A stretch of DNA of 64,000 bases. It comes from Leptospira levettii. Its GTDB lineage: Bacteria; Spirochaetota; Leptospiria; Leptospirales; Leptospiraceae. Below the pieces are notes generated by a model. The model saw only the letters and a list, made by a program, of their open reading frames with translations, was not told the DNA's origin and made no database searches. Location of the stretch: contig NZ_NPDM01000001.1 of assembly GCF_002812085.1 (NCBI RefSeq), forward strand, positions 1,426,001-1,490,000. Reading direction: 5' to 3'. Shown piece after piece: positions 53,355-62,111 of the stretch. A program made the position numbers and the translations under genes. How positions within the stretch are numbered: the stretch's first letter is position 1; each line of letters opens with the position of its first letter.

Positions 53355-53825
53355 ATGGTCTCCATACGATGGATTTCTGGGCTTTTAACCTTAGTACTAA
53401 CTACCCAATTTTTCTTTTTGGGGAGTGGTTTACTCGGGTATTGTTTGGAATCGAACTCTAAAATTTGTAAATGTAACCACGGATCTAAAAAGGAAAAACA
53501 TTCCAATTCCGAAGACCAATTGTTCCTCGACAAACAAAGTGTAAACCTCAGTGCCTCGTATGATCCCAATCATTCTCACACTAAGGAATTGGCATTAAAA
53601 CCAAATTGCCATGATGCCAAAAATGGTGAGGCACACCTTTGTTCTTGTGAAAAAAAGAAAAAAGATGCGATGTCTCTTCGTATGCACCACCAAACAATGG
53701 ACAGACCAAATTTTACATTTGGACTAATGGTTCCAATTCTGTTTTCTTATCTTGTTTTTGAGTCTCCTTCCACTCTAGAGGATGGAAAATTACCTACCTT
53801 ACTTCGACCACCACGTAATACCTAG
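53355..53825 (+). CDS. Exported Cys/His-rich protein, candidate metal-binding
   Basis: A 156-residue protein with an N-terminal hydrophobic segment (LLTLVLTTQFFFLGSGLLG) and a second near the C-terminus (FTFGLMVPILFSYLVF), enclosing a polar loop of about 85 residues. That loop has Cys30, Cys38, Cys40, Cys85, Cys96 and Cys98, with His at 42, 49, 73, 75, 86, 94, 111 and 112, ideal for copper or zinc. The C-terminal LLRPPRNT recalls DUF2946-like small copper-associated proteins, but I cannot prove the match. It is first in the locus before MbnP/MbnH. Confidence 0.65.
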   Translation: MVSIRWISGLLTLVLTTQFFFLGSGLLGYCLESNSKICKCNHGSKKEKHSNSEDQLFLDKQSVNLSASYDPNHSHTKELALKPNCHDAKNGEAHLCSCEKKKKDAMSLRMHHQTMDRPNFTFGLMVPILFSYLVFESPSTLEDGKLPTLLRPPRNT

Positions 53826-53851
53826 GGAAATCATTTCCACAATTTAATTCC

Positions 53852-53890
53852 TGTAGTCCAAATTTGGCTACACATGAAGTAAAATATAAT
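53852..53890 (+). promoter_or_regulatory. Promoter of mbnP with overlapping palindrome
   Basis: A palindrome with arms TGTAG-t-CCAAA and TTTGG-CTACA spans 53852-53872, one unpaired T in the left arm. It overlaps a -35-like TTTGGC (53863-53868); a perfect TATAAT follows at 53885-53890 after 16 bp, 20 bp before the mbnP start. A second small palindrome GGAAAT-c-ATTTCC lies at 53826-53838. A repressor or activator site is inferred; no regulator gene is adjacent. Confidence 0.5.
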
Positions 53891-53909
53891 ATTAGAATAT
53901 TAGGTATTT

Positions 53910-54755
53910 ATGAAATTATTAAAAACAATTCTCGTTTCTCTCTTTCTTTTTGGTTTTGTATCTTGTAATATGGTCTCAGAACCAAACGATAACCAAACCC
54001 TGGCGTTACTCGCGTTATCATTGCCACAGCCTGTAAACTTAAATTTTGAAGCGCTGGCAAATGGACAAACTTTGGTGACAAACGCAGATGTAACTGCTGA
54101 CAGTCGCGCTGTCCGATTTCGAGATTTTCGATTTTATGTATCGGAAGTAAAAATGGTTCGTGCTGATGGTTCCACGGCAGATGTGACACTTTTAGCGGAC
54201 AATGTTTGGCAATCAAATGGAGTCACATTGGTTGATTTAGAAACAACGCAAACTACTGAGACCAATTCTAAGGTAACTGGCACTGTCGCAGCAGGAAGTT
54301 ATACTGGAATAAAATTTACAGTGGGAGTACCTGAATCATTAAACCATTTAGACAGAACAACTCAAATCTCTCCTCTAAATAACGGTGCAATGTACTGGTC
54401 ATGGACTGGCGGGTATAAACATGCAAAAATCGAGTTTAGTTTGAATACACAATCAAACTGGACAAGTTTACATCTTGGTTCAACAAGTTGCAGCGGAGCA
54501 CCCAATTATGGGAATTGTGCAAATAAATATAGAGCAAATATTGCATTAAGTGGATTAACAAATCAAAATAACCAAACGGTTTCAATGAGTCTTGATCAAT
54601 TAATCAAAGATCATGTTCCAGGTGCAACCAATGTCTCCTGTATGCCTGGAGGAGCAGACACTAATTGTCAACCATTGATTCGTTCATTTGGATTAAATGC
54701 TACAAGTGGTGCAATGGATAGTTCCATCTCGCAAAGAGTCTTTAGTTTAAAGTAA
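53910..54755 (+). CDS. mbnP: MbnP-family copper-binding lipoprotein (four-Cys metallo-mystery protein)
   Basis: A 281-residue lipoprotein (signal ending FVSC, Cys19). The MbnP pattern is present: VNLNFEALANG, RAVRFRDFRFYVSEVKMV, LVDLETTQT, GSYTGIKFTVGVPESLNHLD and the hallmark MYWSWTGGYKHAKIEF, with Trp163 and Trp165. Four Cys (194, 203, 244, 253) give the family its four-Cys name. In a studied MbnP, a Trp is oxidised to kynurenine by the partner MbnH, producing a Cu(I) site; which Trp would be modified here is not known. Next gene is mbnH. Confidence 0.85.
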   Translation: MKLLKTILVSLFLFGFVSCNMVSEPNDNQTLALLALSLPQPVNLNFEALANGQTLVTNADVTADSRAVRFRDFRFYVSEVKMVRADGSTADVTLLADNVWQSNGVTLVDLETTQTTETNSKVTGTVAAGSYTGIKFTVGVPESLNHLDRTTQISPLNNGAMYWSWTGGYKHAKIEFSLNTQSNWTSLHLGSTSCSGAPNYGNCANKYRANIALSGLTNQNNQTVSMSLDQLIKDHVPGATNVSCMPGGADTNCQPLIRSFGLNATSGAMDSSISQRVFSLK

Positions 54756-54815
54756 AAATGATAGAAAGAGTTGGTATGGAATGAATACCAACTCACAATG
54801 ATTAGGTATCAAATA

Positions 54816-56021
54816 ATGAAGTCTAAATTTTTAATTTTATGTTTTGCAATGAGTGTTTTCTCCCATTGTAATGTATTGCCTTTTCAGAAAAAAGAATCCA
54901 ACGACAATATGCTTTTGGCGGCCATTGGAATTTTGGCAACTGCCTCGGATTGGGTTTGGGACTTACCACCTGGTTTTCCCGTACCTAATGTACCTTCAGA
55001 CAACCCGATGTCTCGTGCAAAGGTCGAACTGGGAAGGCATTTGTTTAATGAAAAAATACTTTCAGGTGATGAGAGTATGTCTTGTGGGAGTTGCCATATC
55101 CAATCCCTAGCTTTCGCTGATGGAAAGGATTTTCCTACAGGGATTACCAACGTCGCTCATCCTAGAAATTCACAACATTTATCCAATGTTGCCTATATGC
55201 CTCGATTGACATGGAGTAACCCACGGATGACGAGTTTAGAAATCCAGGCACGTGCACCTATGTTTGGTGAGTCTCCAATTGAACTTGGACTTTCTTCGAA
55301 TGTTTTTTTGGATAAACTGAGAGCCAAATCGATTTACCAAACTTTATTTCGGAATGCCTATGGAAATGCAGAGAGTGCTGTGAATGAACAGAACGTACGA
55401 TTTGCCATCGCGAGTTTCCAAAGGTCATTGATTTCAGGGAATTCAAAGTATGATCAATATGCTTTTCGGAATAATAAATCTGCTTTAAATGCGTCTGAAA
55501 TCCGAGGGATGAATCTTTTTAATGGAGAAGTGGCAGAGTGTTTCCATTGCCACGGAGGGTTTAACTTTACGGATACTTCCTTTCATGGTGGGGCAAAAGA
55601 GGAATTCTTTTACCATAGTAATGGAATCCATGATGATGCCTATTATGCTGGACAACCTAGCAATAAACGAGGGTTATTCGATCTGACGGGAATTGCCTCT
55701 GATACGGGAAAATTCCGTGCACCTTCACTTCGTAATATTGGTGTCACTTACCCATACATGCATGATGGAAGTTTTATGTGTGATAATGCAAATAATCCTA
55801 ATATCACCAGTGGTAAAACCAAAACAGATTGTGCAAGGGATGCTTTGACCAAAGTAGTAGACCATTATCGCAGTGGCGGACAAAACCATACTGCCAAAGA
55901 TTCCACATTGATTCGTGCTTTTACCATTACCAATTCCCAAAGAGACGATATGGTAAACTTCTTATTAGCACTGACTGATGAAGAGTTTTTGACAAACCCA
56001 AGATTTGCGAGTCCATTTTGA
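54816..56021 (+). CDS. mbnH: MbnH-family di-heme cytochrome c peroxidase-like enzyme, lipoprotein
   Basis: A 401-residue secreted di-heme enzyme of the bacterial CCP/MauG superfamily, MbnH branch. Haem motifs are CGSCH (Cys90, Cys93, His94) and CFHCH (Cys242, Cys245, His246). Typical segments follow: LGRHLFNEKILSGDESMSC, ADGKDFPTGITNVAHPRNS and GKFRAPSLRNIGVTYPYMHDG. The signal ends SHC, so it is probably a lipoprotein. ATG 54816 is used; the frame is open to 54771. Next to mbnP, the expected task is oxidation of an MbnP tryptophan, with copper binding as the result. Function in this host is inferred. Confidence 0.85.
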   Translation: MKSKFLILCFAMSVFSHCNVLPFQKKESNDNMLLAAIGILATASDWVWDLPPGFPVPNVPSDNPMSRAKVELGRHLFNEKILSGDESMSCGSCHIQSLAFADGKDFPTGITNVAHPRNSQHLSNVAYMPRLTWSNPRMTSLEIQARAPMFGESPIELGLSSNVFLDKLRAKSIYQTLFRNAYGNAESAVNEQNVRFAIASFQRSLISGNSKYDQYAFRNNKSALNASEIRGMNLFNGEVAECFHCHGGFNFTDTSFHGGAKEEFFYHSNGIHDDAYYAGQPSNKRGLFDLTGIASDTGKFRAPSLRNIGVTYPYMHDGSFMCDNANNPNITSGKTKTDCARDALTKVVDHYRSGGQNHTAKDSTLIRAFTITNSQRDDMVNFLLALTDEEFLTNPRFASPF

Positions 56022-56032
56022 AATCACCTAAC

Positions 56033-56926
56033 ATGAAAAATCATATGGCCCTGATCTTGTGTTTGGGTCTAGTCTCTCAATGTACATTTGGTTCTGTTGG
56101 TGATCGGGAAGAAGAAAAATTAGTCATCCTCCAAAACCTAATTTTTTTCAATAACAACCAAACGATTCCTATTGGAACCAATTTGCGAAGTTATGATGAC
56201 CAAGCTGACGATAACATCAACCAGTTTAGCTTGACAAGCCCTTCGCCAACATCTTTCAATATTTCAATTCAAAGTAGCACTTACATCAATTGGGAAACGG
56301 GTAGCTACCGGATCAACCCACCAAGCCAGATACTAGGGGTTTCAACCACAAGTTCTGAAAGGAGTAACGCTGTTGCCAAAACGCATACACCGTATACGGT
56401 TCCCTTGGATTTGCCAGCAGACGATTTGTATGGAAAAACCTATCCATTTCTAAATGCAGGTACCATTTCCAATATCACCCAGTTTAATAGCACAATGGAA
56501 ACAGGGGCAAGTTTTTTGTTTTCGAATACAAAGGTAACCAATATGCCTCTTGGAGTCGTTGCCCTTGCCAATGTTAGTTGGGAAGAGATTTATATAAGAA
56601 TGGATATAACTGGGGGGACTACTAAATCAGTTACCATTCTTTTACCCCAAGGCTCTAAAACTATCACACCGAAATGCAAAATCCCCATCAAGAATGGCAG
56701 GAGTGGGAATATTGAAATTCTATTTTCCTTGTCATCATTATTTCAAGATAGAACGGTTTCAGGTACTCCTATTCGATTTTTAGAGACACTAAGTGGTAAG
56801 GCAGAGAATCCAGTTGTTATTTCTAAGGTTTCCAATGTGGATCTTTACAATATCCTCCAACAGAACCTACAAGCAGAAGACATTGTATTTAGTTTTCCTG
56901 GTTGTTTCCCAGGAGTCGAAAGATGA
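56033..56926 (+). CDS. Lipoprotein of unknown function in the mbnPH locus
   Basis: About 297 residues starting at ATG 56033 (TTG 56018, inside the mbnH stop, is an alternative). Lipoprotein signal ends LVSQC. The mature part is Asn/Thr/Ser-rich and beta-predicted (FNISIQSSTYINWETGSYRI, IYIRMDITGGTTKSVTILLP), with two late Cys (TPKCKIPIK and FPGCFPG). I do not recognise a family. Its position 11 bp after mbnH and its ATGA overlap with the barrel gene show it belongs to the same operon, possibly as a periplasmic or surface component of the copper system. Confidence 0.65.
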   Translation: MKNHMALILCLGLVSQCTFGSVGDREEEKLVILQNLIFFNNNQTIPIGTNLRSYDDQADDNINQFSLTSPSPTSFNISIQSSTYINWETGSYRINPPSQILGVSTTSSERSNAVAKTHTPYTVPLDLPADDLYGKTYPFLNAGTISNITQFNSTMETGASFLFSNTKVTNMPLGVVALANVSWEEIYIRMDITGGTTKSVTILLPQGSKTITPKCKIPIKNGRSGNIEILFSLSSLFQDRTVSGTPIRFLETLSGKAENPVVISKVSNVDLYNILQQNLQAEDIVFSFPGCFPGVER

Positions 56927-57834
56927 AACAGATTGTCATTGGATTCCTTTTGATTTTTGTAACAGTTGGAAATTTGTTTCCACATCACACGGGTTCGTCG
57001 GATAGTCCGAATGCAACTGCAAGGTTTGTCGATCCATTTACTGGGAAACGAGAAAAACCAACCAACTATTTGGTGATGACCCAAGATTATTACCAATCTA
57101 CACGTGAGAATAGTCACCTGTTCACAACCACTGCGTTTGCGGAGTTGAATTTTTTTGATGGTCGGTTTGCCTTGAATGCATCCGTTCCTTGGAATTATTA
57201 CCAACAAAGAGGAAGAGAAGATGCAGCAAGGATTGGAAAAACCTATTTAGGTTTTAAATACCAGCCGTTTTTTGATTTGGACAAACCGTACTTTTTTGTG
57301 ATCGAAGGATCTGTTGGATTTCCAAGTGGTCCTGATACGGATCGGTTCACGGGAGGAAATTATTACACTGGAACTGGATTTATCAAACTAGGATACCTGT
57401 ATGAAAAATGGTCGTTTGTGACTAAGATTGGTGGAATCAATCCACTTTCGAGACCCCAACCGAGTAATTTACAAGACAACGATGGGATACCGTTTTATTT
57501 GCGTAAACCCTCCGCCACTCCACCGGAACCGGAGTATGAATTTAAAAAAACGACGCTTATCTCCGCGTATGTGACGTATTATTTGATGCCTGAGATTTCT
57601 CTTTTTTCAGGGATATTGTATCGGAATCCATACAATGGAGTGGATTATTCCAAAGAAAAAGACAAAAACAATCCTTCCTATTTTACAGAAGCAAGTGGTG
57701 GGTTTTCTTGGAATTTTTCAGAAAAATACAATATGAGTTTGGCATACCGTTATCCATTACAACGTGATCGAGAGTATAGACTGTACCAGTCTGCATGGAC
57801 CTTTGCCTTCTCAATGGAGTGGGGAAGCGATTGA
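56923..57834 (+). CDS. Outer-membrane beta-barrel protein of the mbnPH locus
   Basis: A 303-residue exported protein. The signal is FLLIFVTVGNLFPHHTGSS, and a His pair and HHT motif directly follow it. The rest has alternating strands rich in aromatic residues (FAELNFFDGRFALNASVPWNYY, FIKLGYLYEKWSFVTKIGG, MSLAYRYPLQRD), as in outer-membrane transporters or porins. ATG 56923 overlaps the stop of the lipoprotein gene (ATGA), so translation is coupled. It could be a channel for copper or a copper ligand; function is inferred from context only. Confidence 0.65.
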   Translation: MKQIVIGFLLIFVTVGNLFPHHTGSSDSPNATARFVDPFTGKREKPTNYLVMTQDYYQSTRENSHLFTTTAFAELNFFDGRFALNASVPWNYYQQRGREDAARIGKTYLGFKYQPFFDLDKPYFFVIEGSVGFPSGPDTDRFTGGNYYTGTGFIKLGYLYEKWSFVTKIGGINPLSRPQPSNLQDNDGIPFYLRKPSATPPEPEYEFKKTTLISAYVTYYLMPEISLFSGILYRNPYNGVDYSKEKDKNNPSYFTEASGGFSWNFSEKYNMSLAYRYPLQRDREYRLYQSAWTFAFSMEWGSD

Positions 57835-57898
57835 CATTTCATGCCTTTTTTAAAACGTTCTAAGAAACTGTATAAATCTTAATCGTAAAAGGTAATCT

Positions 57899-59146
57899 AT
57901 GAGCAACGTAGAAATCGTACCAGTAGGGGAACTACCTCCTATTGGAGTCGTGCCAAAAAAAATGCACGCGCAGGTCATTCGCCCGGAACGTTACGGCGAA
58001 CCGAAAACTTCTTTCCAATCAGAAGTCATTGATGTTCCGGAGATCGGTCCGAACGAAGTTCTCGTAGCCACTATGGCTGCTGGGGTAAACTATAACAACG
58101 TTTGGGCGGCCTTAGGTTACCCAGTTGATGTCATAGCTGCACGGAATAAAAAAGGGGAACCTGAAAAATTCCACATCGGTGGATCTGATGCGTCTGGTAT
58201 CGTATACAAAGTTGGTTCTGAAGTTAAAAATGTAAAAGTGGGTGATGAAGTAGTTGTCCATTGTGCGATGTGGGATCCAAAAGATCCATGGGTTCTTTCT
58301 GGGAAAGATCCAATGTATGCACCATCACAAATCATTTGGGGATACGAATCAAACTGGGGATCCTTTGCACAATTTTGTAAAGTACAAGACCACCAATGCC
58401 TTCCTCGTCCTCAGCACCTAACATGGGAAGCATCCGCTGCATATATGTTAGTTGCCGCAACTGCATACAGAATGTTACACCACTGGAAACCAAATGATGT
58501 CAAACCAGGTGATGTAGTACTAATTTGGGGTGGAGCTGGTGGACTTGGTGCCATGGCAATCCAAATTGTAAAAGCAGCTGGTGGAATTCCAATCGCTGTG
58601 GTATCCTCAGATGATAAAATTGAGTTCTGTAAAAACTTAGGTGCAACTGGTGTGATCAACCGTAACAAGTTCAAACACTGGGGCGGGCTCACTTCTGATA
58701 TCAATAAACCAGAAGCATTTGTTGAATGGACCAAACAAGCACGTGAGTTTGGTAAAGCAATTTGGGACATTGCTGGAAAAGGCAAAAACCCTCAAATCGT
58801 TTTTGAACACCCAGGTGAAACCACACTTCCCACTTCCGTATTTGTCTGTGAAACAGGTGGTATGGTTGTGATTTGTGCGGGAACTACGGGTTTTAATGCG
58901 ACAGCTGACCTTCGTTATCTTTGGATGAGACAAAAACGTCTGCAAGGTTCACACTTCGCAAACGACGACAACTGTCGTGACCTCAACCAATTGGTGATTG
59001 ATAAAAAAGTGGATCCAGTTCTTGCTCAAACGTTTACATTTGATCAAACTGGTGAGTGCCACCAATTGATGCGTGAAAACAAACACCCAGCAGGAAACAT
59101 GTCGATCCTCGTTGGTGCAAAAACGACAGGTTTGGGAAAGAAGTAA
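57899..59146 (+). CDS. ccr: Crotonyl-CoA carboxylase/reductase
   Basis: A 415-residue zinc-less MDR-superfamily enzyme of the Ccr type, which reductively carboxylates crotonyl-CoA to ethylmalonyl-CoA with NADPH. Typical segments: [70 protein letters not shown] and [14 protein letters not shown], with the last two marking Ccr rather than ordinary quinone reductases. It would belong to the ethylmalonyl-CoA pathway or supply branched extender units. No other ethylmalonyl pathway gene is next to it. A GC-rich hairpin follows. Confidence 0.9.
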   Translation: MSNVEIVPVGELPPIGVVPKKMHAQVIRPERYGEPKTSFQSEVIDVPEIGPNEVLVATMAAGVNYNNVWAALGYPVDVIAARNKKGEPEKFHIGGSDASGIVYKVGSEVKNVKVGDEVVVHCAMWDPKDPWVLSGKDPMYAPSQIIWGYESNWGSFAQFCKVQDHQCLPRPQHLTWEASAAYMLVAATAYRMLHHWKPNDVKPGDVVLIWGGAGGLGAMAIQIVKAAGGIPIAVVSSDDKIEFCKNLGATGVINRNKFKHWGGLTSDINKPEAFVEWTKQAREFGKAIWDIAGKGKNPQIVFEHPGETTLPTSVFVCETGGMVVICAGTTGFNATADLRYLWMRQKRLQGSHFANDDNCRDLNQLVIDKKVDPVLAQTFTFDQTGECHQLMRENKHPAGNMSILVGAKTTGLGKK

Positions 59147-59196
59147 TTCTGATCCGAGCTTGTAATTAGAGTAGATGTCCCCGCCCGTATCGAACT

Positions 59197-59214
59197 GGGT
59201 GGGGTTATCCACCC
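59197..59214 (+). terminator. GC-rich hairpin after ccr
   Basis: GGGTGG (59197-59202) pairs with CCACCC (59209-59214) around a 6-base loop, 50 bp after the ccr stop. There is no T tract. Confidence 0.45.
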
Positions 59215-59321
59215 GCCACCCAATGGCTCCTTCTACCACACAACCCCCGTTTTGTGAATCCTAATTCTGAAATTCAAAATTTTCCTTTCAAAAAGTTCAT
59301 ATTTGAACAAAGCAGGTATCT

Positions 59322-59753
59322 ATGTTCCCAAGAATCAATCTCATCACCCTTGGAGTTTCTGACTTAAACAGAGCAGTTCATTTTTATGAAATGGGTCTGG
59401 GTTGGAAAAAATCGAAAGAGAGTAACGAAAACGTAGCATTTTTTCAAATTGGCGCTTTGGTTCTTGGTTTGTTTGGGGAAAAGGATTTGGCAAAAGACAT
59501 TGGAATCCCTTTTCAAAATAGACAAGAGTATTCTGGTTTGACTTTAGCTCAAAATGTAGAAACTGAAGCCGAAGTAGATCGAATCATAAACGAAGTGCGT
59601 AAGTTAGGTGCTGCGATTTTGAAAGAACCTCAAAAAGTGTTTTGGGGAGGGTATAGTGCTTATTTCAAAGATTTAGATGGTCACATATTTGAAGTTGCTT
59701 ACAATCCATTTTTTCCTCTCAATGAAAAGGGAGAAATTGAATTAAGGCAATAA
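59322..59753 (+). CDS. VOC/glyoxalase-superfamily protein
   Basis: A 143-residue protein with two beta-alpha-beta-beta-beta modules: INLITLGVSDLNRAVHFYEM GLGW at the start and YSAYFKDLDGHIFEVAYNPFF near the end, the classic VOC layout. The metal-ligand residues of glyoxalase I are only partly present (Glu in the last strand), so it may be a dioxygenase-like, resistance-like or binding member. Cytoplasmic. It lies between ccr and an alcohol dehydrogenase on the same strand, but not tightly spaced. Confidence 0.8.
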   Translation: MFPRINLITLGVSDLNRAVHFYEMGLGWKKSKESNENVAFFQIGALVLGLFGEKDLAKDIGIPFQNRQEYSGLTLAQNVETEAEVDRIINEVRKLGAAILKEPQKVFWGGYSAYFKDLDGHIFEVAYNPFFPLNEKGEIELRQ

Positions 59754-59847
59754 CGTCAGTTAGATATTAGTATATTGAAATCAATCAATTCAATCAATTT
59801 CGAACCATGATTGAGTGAAAGAAACTACGGAAAGGATAATACATTTT

Positions 59848-60858
59848 ATGAAACAAGCTGAGATCAAAGAATTTGGCCTCGAAAATTTAAAAATAATTGA
59901 TGCCCCTGATCCTAAAATTGTTGGTCCAACAGATGTTTTAGTACGATTGTATGCAGCTTCCTTAAATTTCAGAGACTCACTTGTAGTCGAAGGAAAGTAC
60001 AATCCTAAATTTCCGTTGCCTCTTGTTCCATGTAGTGATGGTGCAGGAGAAGTATTACAAATTGGTTCACAAGTCACCGAATGGAATGTTGGTGACAAAG
60101 TGCTTCTTACATTTGCTCCGAAGTGGATCTCTAAAGAAGCAACTCATGCAGAAATTCGCCATACGATTGGTGGACCATTACCAGGTACATTACGTGAAAT
60201 GGCAGTCGTACCGGAAACAGGTCTTGTTCGAATGCCGAATCATCTCAGTTATGAAGAAGCTGCCACCTTACCTTGTGCTGCTCTCACTGCATGGTCAGGA
60301 CTTTTCCAATATAGCCAACTCAAACCAGGTGAATTTGTCCTTGTACAAGGAACAGGTGGTGTTTCCATCTTTGCTTTACAGTTTGCTAAATTGGTGGGTG
60401 CCAAAGTCATCCTCACTTCCTCAAGTTCAGAAAAGTTGGAACGAGGGAAGGAATTAGGTGCTGATTTTTGTATCAATTACAAAGAAACAAAGGATTGGGG
60501 AAAAGAAGTCCGTCGGATCACAGAGAAAGTCGGAGCGGATCATATCATTGAAGTGGGAGGAGCTGGAACTTTGGAACAATCAATCGCAGCCTGTCGTCCG
60601 TTTGGTGTGATCCACTTGATTGGGATCCTCGCCGGTAAATCAGGAGAATTGAATTTACTCCCTGCTGTTATGAACAATCTAAAAATCCAAGGTCTCGTTG
60701 TCGGGGGAAGAAAAGCCTTCATCGAAATGAACCAAGCTATCGAACAATCTGGACTAAAACCAGTTGTAGACAAAGTGTTTCCACTAGAACAGTCTGTAGA
60801 AGCGATTCAGTATTTACGATCAGGATCTCATTTTGGGAAAATTGTGATTCGAATTTAA
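59848..60858 (+). CDS. Zinc-less NAD(P)-dependent alcohol dehydrogenase/quinone oxidoreductase-like
   Basis: A 336-residue MDR protein. The catalytic half has ASLNFRDSLVVEGKYNPK and VPCSDGAGEVLQIGSQV; the usual structural zinc cysteines are absent, so it is a zinc-less member of the YogA/enoyl-reductase type. The Rossmann part reads VLVQGTGGVSIFALQFAKLVGAKVI and HIIEVGGAGTLEQSI. ATG 59848 is chosen; the frame is open to 59815. Substrate unknown; NADP preference is likely from the family. Confidence 0.82.
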   Translation: MKQAEIKEFGLENLKIIDAPDPKIVGPTDVLVRLYAASLNFRDSLVVEGKYNPKFPLPLVPCSDGAGEVLQIGSQVTEWNVGDKVLLTFAPKWISKEATHAEIRHTIGGPLPGTLREMAVVPETGLVRMPNHLSYEEAATLPCAALTAWSGLFQYSQLKPGEFVLVQGTGGVSIFALQFAKLVGAKVILTSSSSEKLERGKELGADFCINYKETKDWGKEVRRITEKVGADHIIEVGGAGTLEQSIAACRPFGVIHLIGILAGKSGELNLLPAVMNNLKIQGLVVGGRKAFIEMNQAIEQSGLKPVVDKVFPLEQSVEAIQYLRSGSHFGKIVIRI

Positions 60859-60930
60859 CTAAAATTCCTTTGTAGAGTTAGCAATCGTTTTCGTTTTAAG
60901 ATATGGAATTATTTTTCGCTAAAGTGATTC

Positions 60931-60972
60931 AATCAGCTAAGACTGATTAAGCGATTCTCTCGTTTCGAGAGA
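60931..60972 (+). other. Two small hairpins in a 291-bp gene-free interval
   Basis: The region 60859-61149 carries no gene. AATCAG (60931-60936)/CTGATT (60943-60948) and TCTCTCG (60956-60962)/CGAGAGA (60966-60972, loop TTT) are adjacent hairpins, the second perfect with 7 bp. No T tract follows, so termination or a leader structure for the next lipoprotein gene are both possible. Confidence 0.4.
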
Positions 60973-61149
60973 CCAATATATTCTAGCAATCAAATTTTCA
61001 ACTAGGGATTTCCCTTTCAATCTAACTTTATGAACGCTTTGACTGATGTAAGCAAGAATATCCTGAATTTCGAAATTCTAATTGAGAGTTTAACAGAAAG
61101 TAGTTGACGATTTAGAATCTTTTGCCAAACTGGTGCGTTACAAATCATC

Positions 61150-62067
61150 ATGAAAAAATATACTCTGTTCGCAATTCTTTTTGTTTTTGTTCTAAATTGT
61201 TCCTCCCCAAAGCCTGAATCCTCCTCAGAAGAGACCTTATTATTGTTGTTACTTGCCACTCCTAGAAGCGGTTCTGGCACGGGTACTGATGGCGCTGCCT
61301 GCACTTCGGATGCTAATTGTGCATCTGGTTTTTTGTGTGTAAGTGCCTTTAATTTAAATCAAACTACGATTACTAACAGATGTAAAGCAATTCCTACTAC
61401 TAGTGGAAGTATTACCATTAATGGAAATTCATCGAATGGAACTATATTATCAAATAGTCCCTTGGTTGACTTTGGTCTAAATATTACATCCGCTGGGAAT
61501 CATATTGTCACTGCCTTTACATCTACAAGTACACTCGATTTGGTATTGGAAATAACAAATGCTGCAGGTACAGTCGTTACACATTCCTCAGATACAAATG
61601 GATCTGGTGCAAGTAGGGAACGGATAAAAGATAATTTGGCTATTGGCTCATATCGTGTTAGAGTGAAAAGCTATTATGTATCGGGAACATTTGGCGGAAC
61701 CATAAGAGTACAAGTCGCCAATAATCCAACTTTAGTAAGTAGTGGAGGTAGTTGTAATTTTCTAACAAATGCTGGAGGAAGTTCCTGTTATGATTTCTCA
61801 TTGGGTAGCACACATACTACTGCACTTTGTGGGTCCGGTGGCACTTACAGTGCTACAAATAGTTGTGCCACTGTTAATGCTGGTGCAGCTCCAACGATTA
61901 GTGGCAGATGTTTGTTCTCGATCAATGCAACTGCTACCAATGGGCAAGGTTTAGTTACAAGATCGTATTACAGTGCTGGAACAGGAGTTGTCACACCTGT
62001 TAATAATACAGTTGGTGCTGCTGATTGTAATACTTTAGATAATCTAGAGAGGGTAATCTTTCAATAA
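61150..62067 (+). CDS. Cys-rich lipoprotein with PPC-like domain
   Basis: A 305-residue lipoprotein (signal ending FVLNC). An early motif DGAACTSDANCASGFLCVS looks like a short disulfide-rich knot, and residues 95-195 (NHIVTAFTSTSTLDLVLEIT to GSYRVRVKSYYVSGTFGGTIRV) resemble a bacterial pre-peptidase C-terminal (PPC) beta domain. The last third has several Cys (GSCNFLTNAGGSSCYD, SATNSCATV). Surface location and binding role are inferred; no protease domain is present. No clear ribosome site. Confidence 0.68.
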   Translation: MKKYTLFAILFVFVLNCSSPKPESSSEETLLLLLLATPRSGSGTGTDGAACTSDANCASGFLCVSAFNLNQTTITNRCKAIPTTSGSITINGNSSNGTILSNSPLVDFGLNITSAGNHIVTAFTSTSTLDLVLEITNAAGTVVTHSSDTNGSGASRERIKDNLAIGSYRVRVKSYYVSGTFGGTIRVQVANNPTLVSSGGSCNFLTNAGGSSCYDFSLGSTHTTALCGSGGTYSATNSCATVNAGAAPTISGRCLFSINATATNGQGLVTRSYYSAGTGVVTPVNNTVGAADCNTLDNLERVIFQ

Positions 62068-62111
62068 CACCTAGTGATCGGAATCATATGAGTGAATGGA
62101 AAAATTTCCAT

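Noticed and set aside
53908..54216. A 102-codon minus-strand frame opposite mbnP
   Set aside because: It is antisense to the signal peptide and core of MbnP, with no supporting feature.
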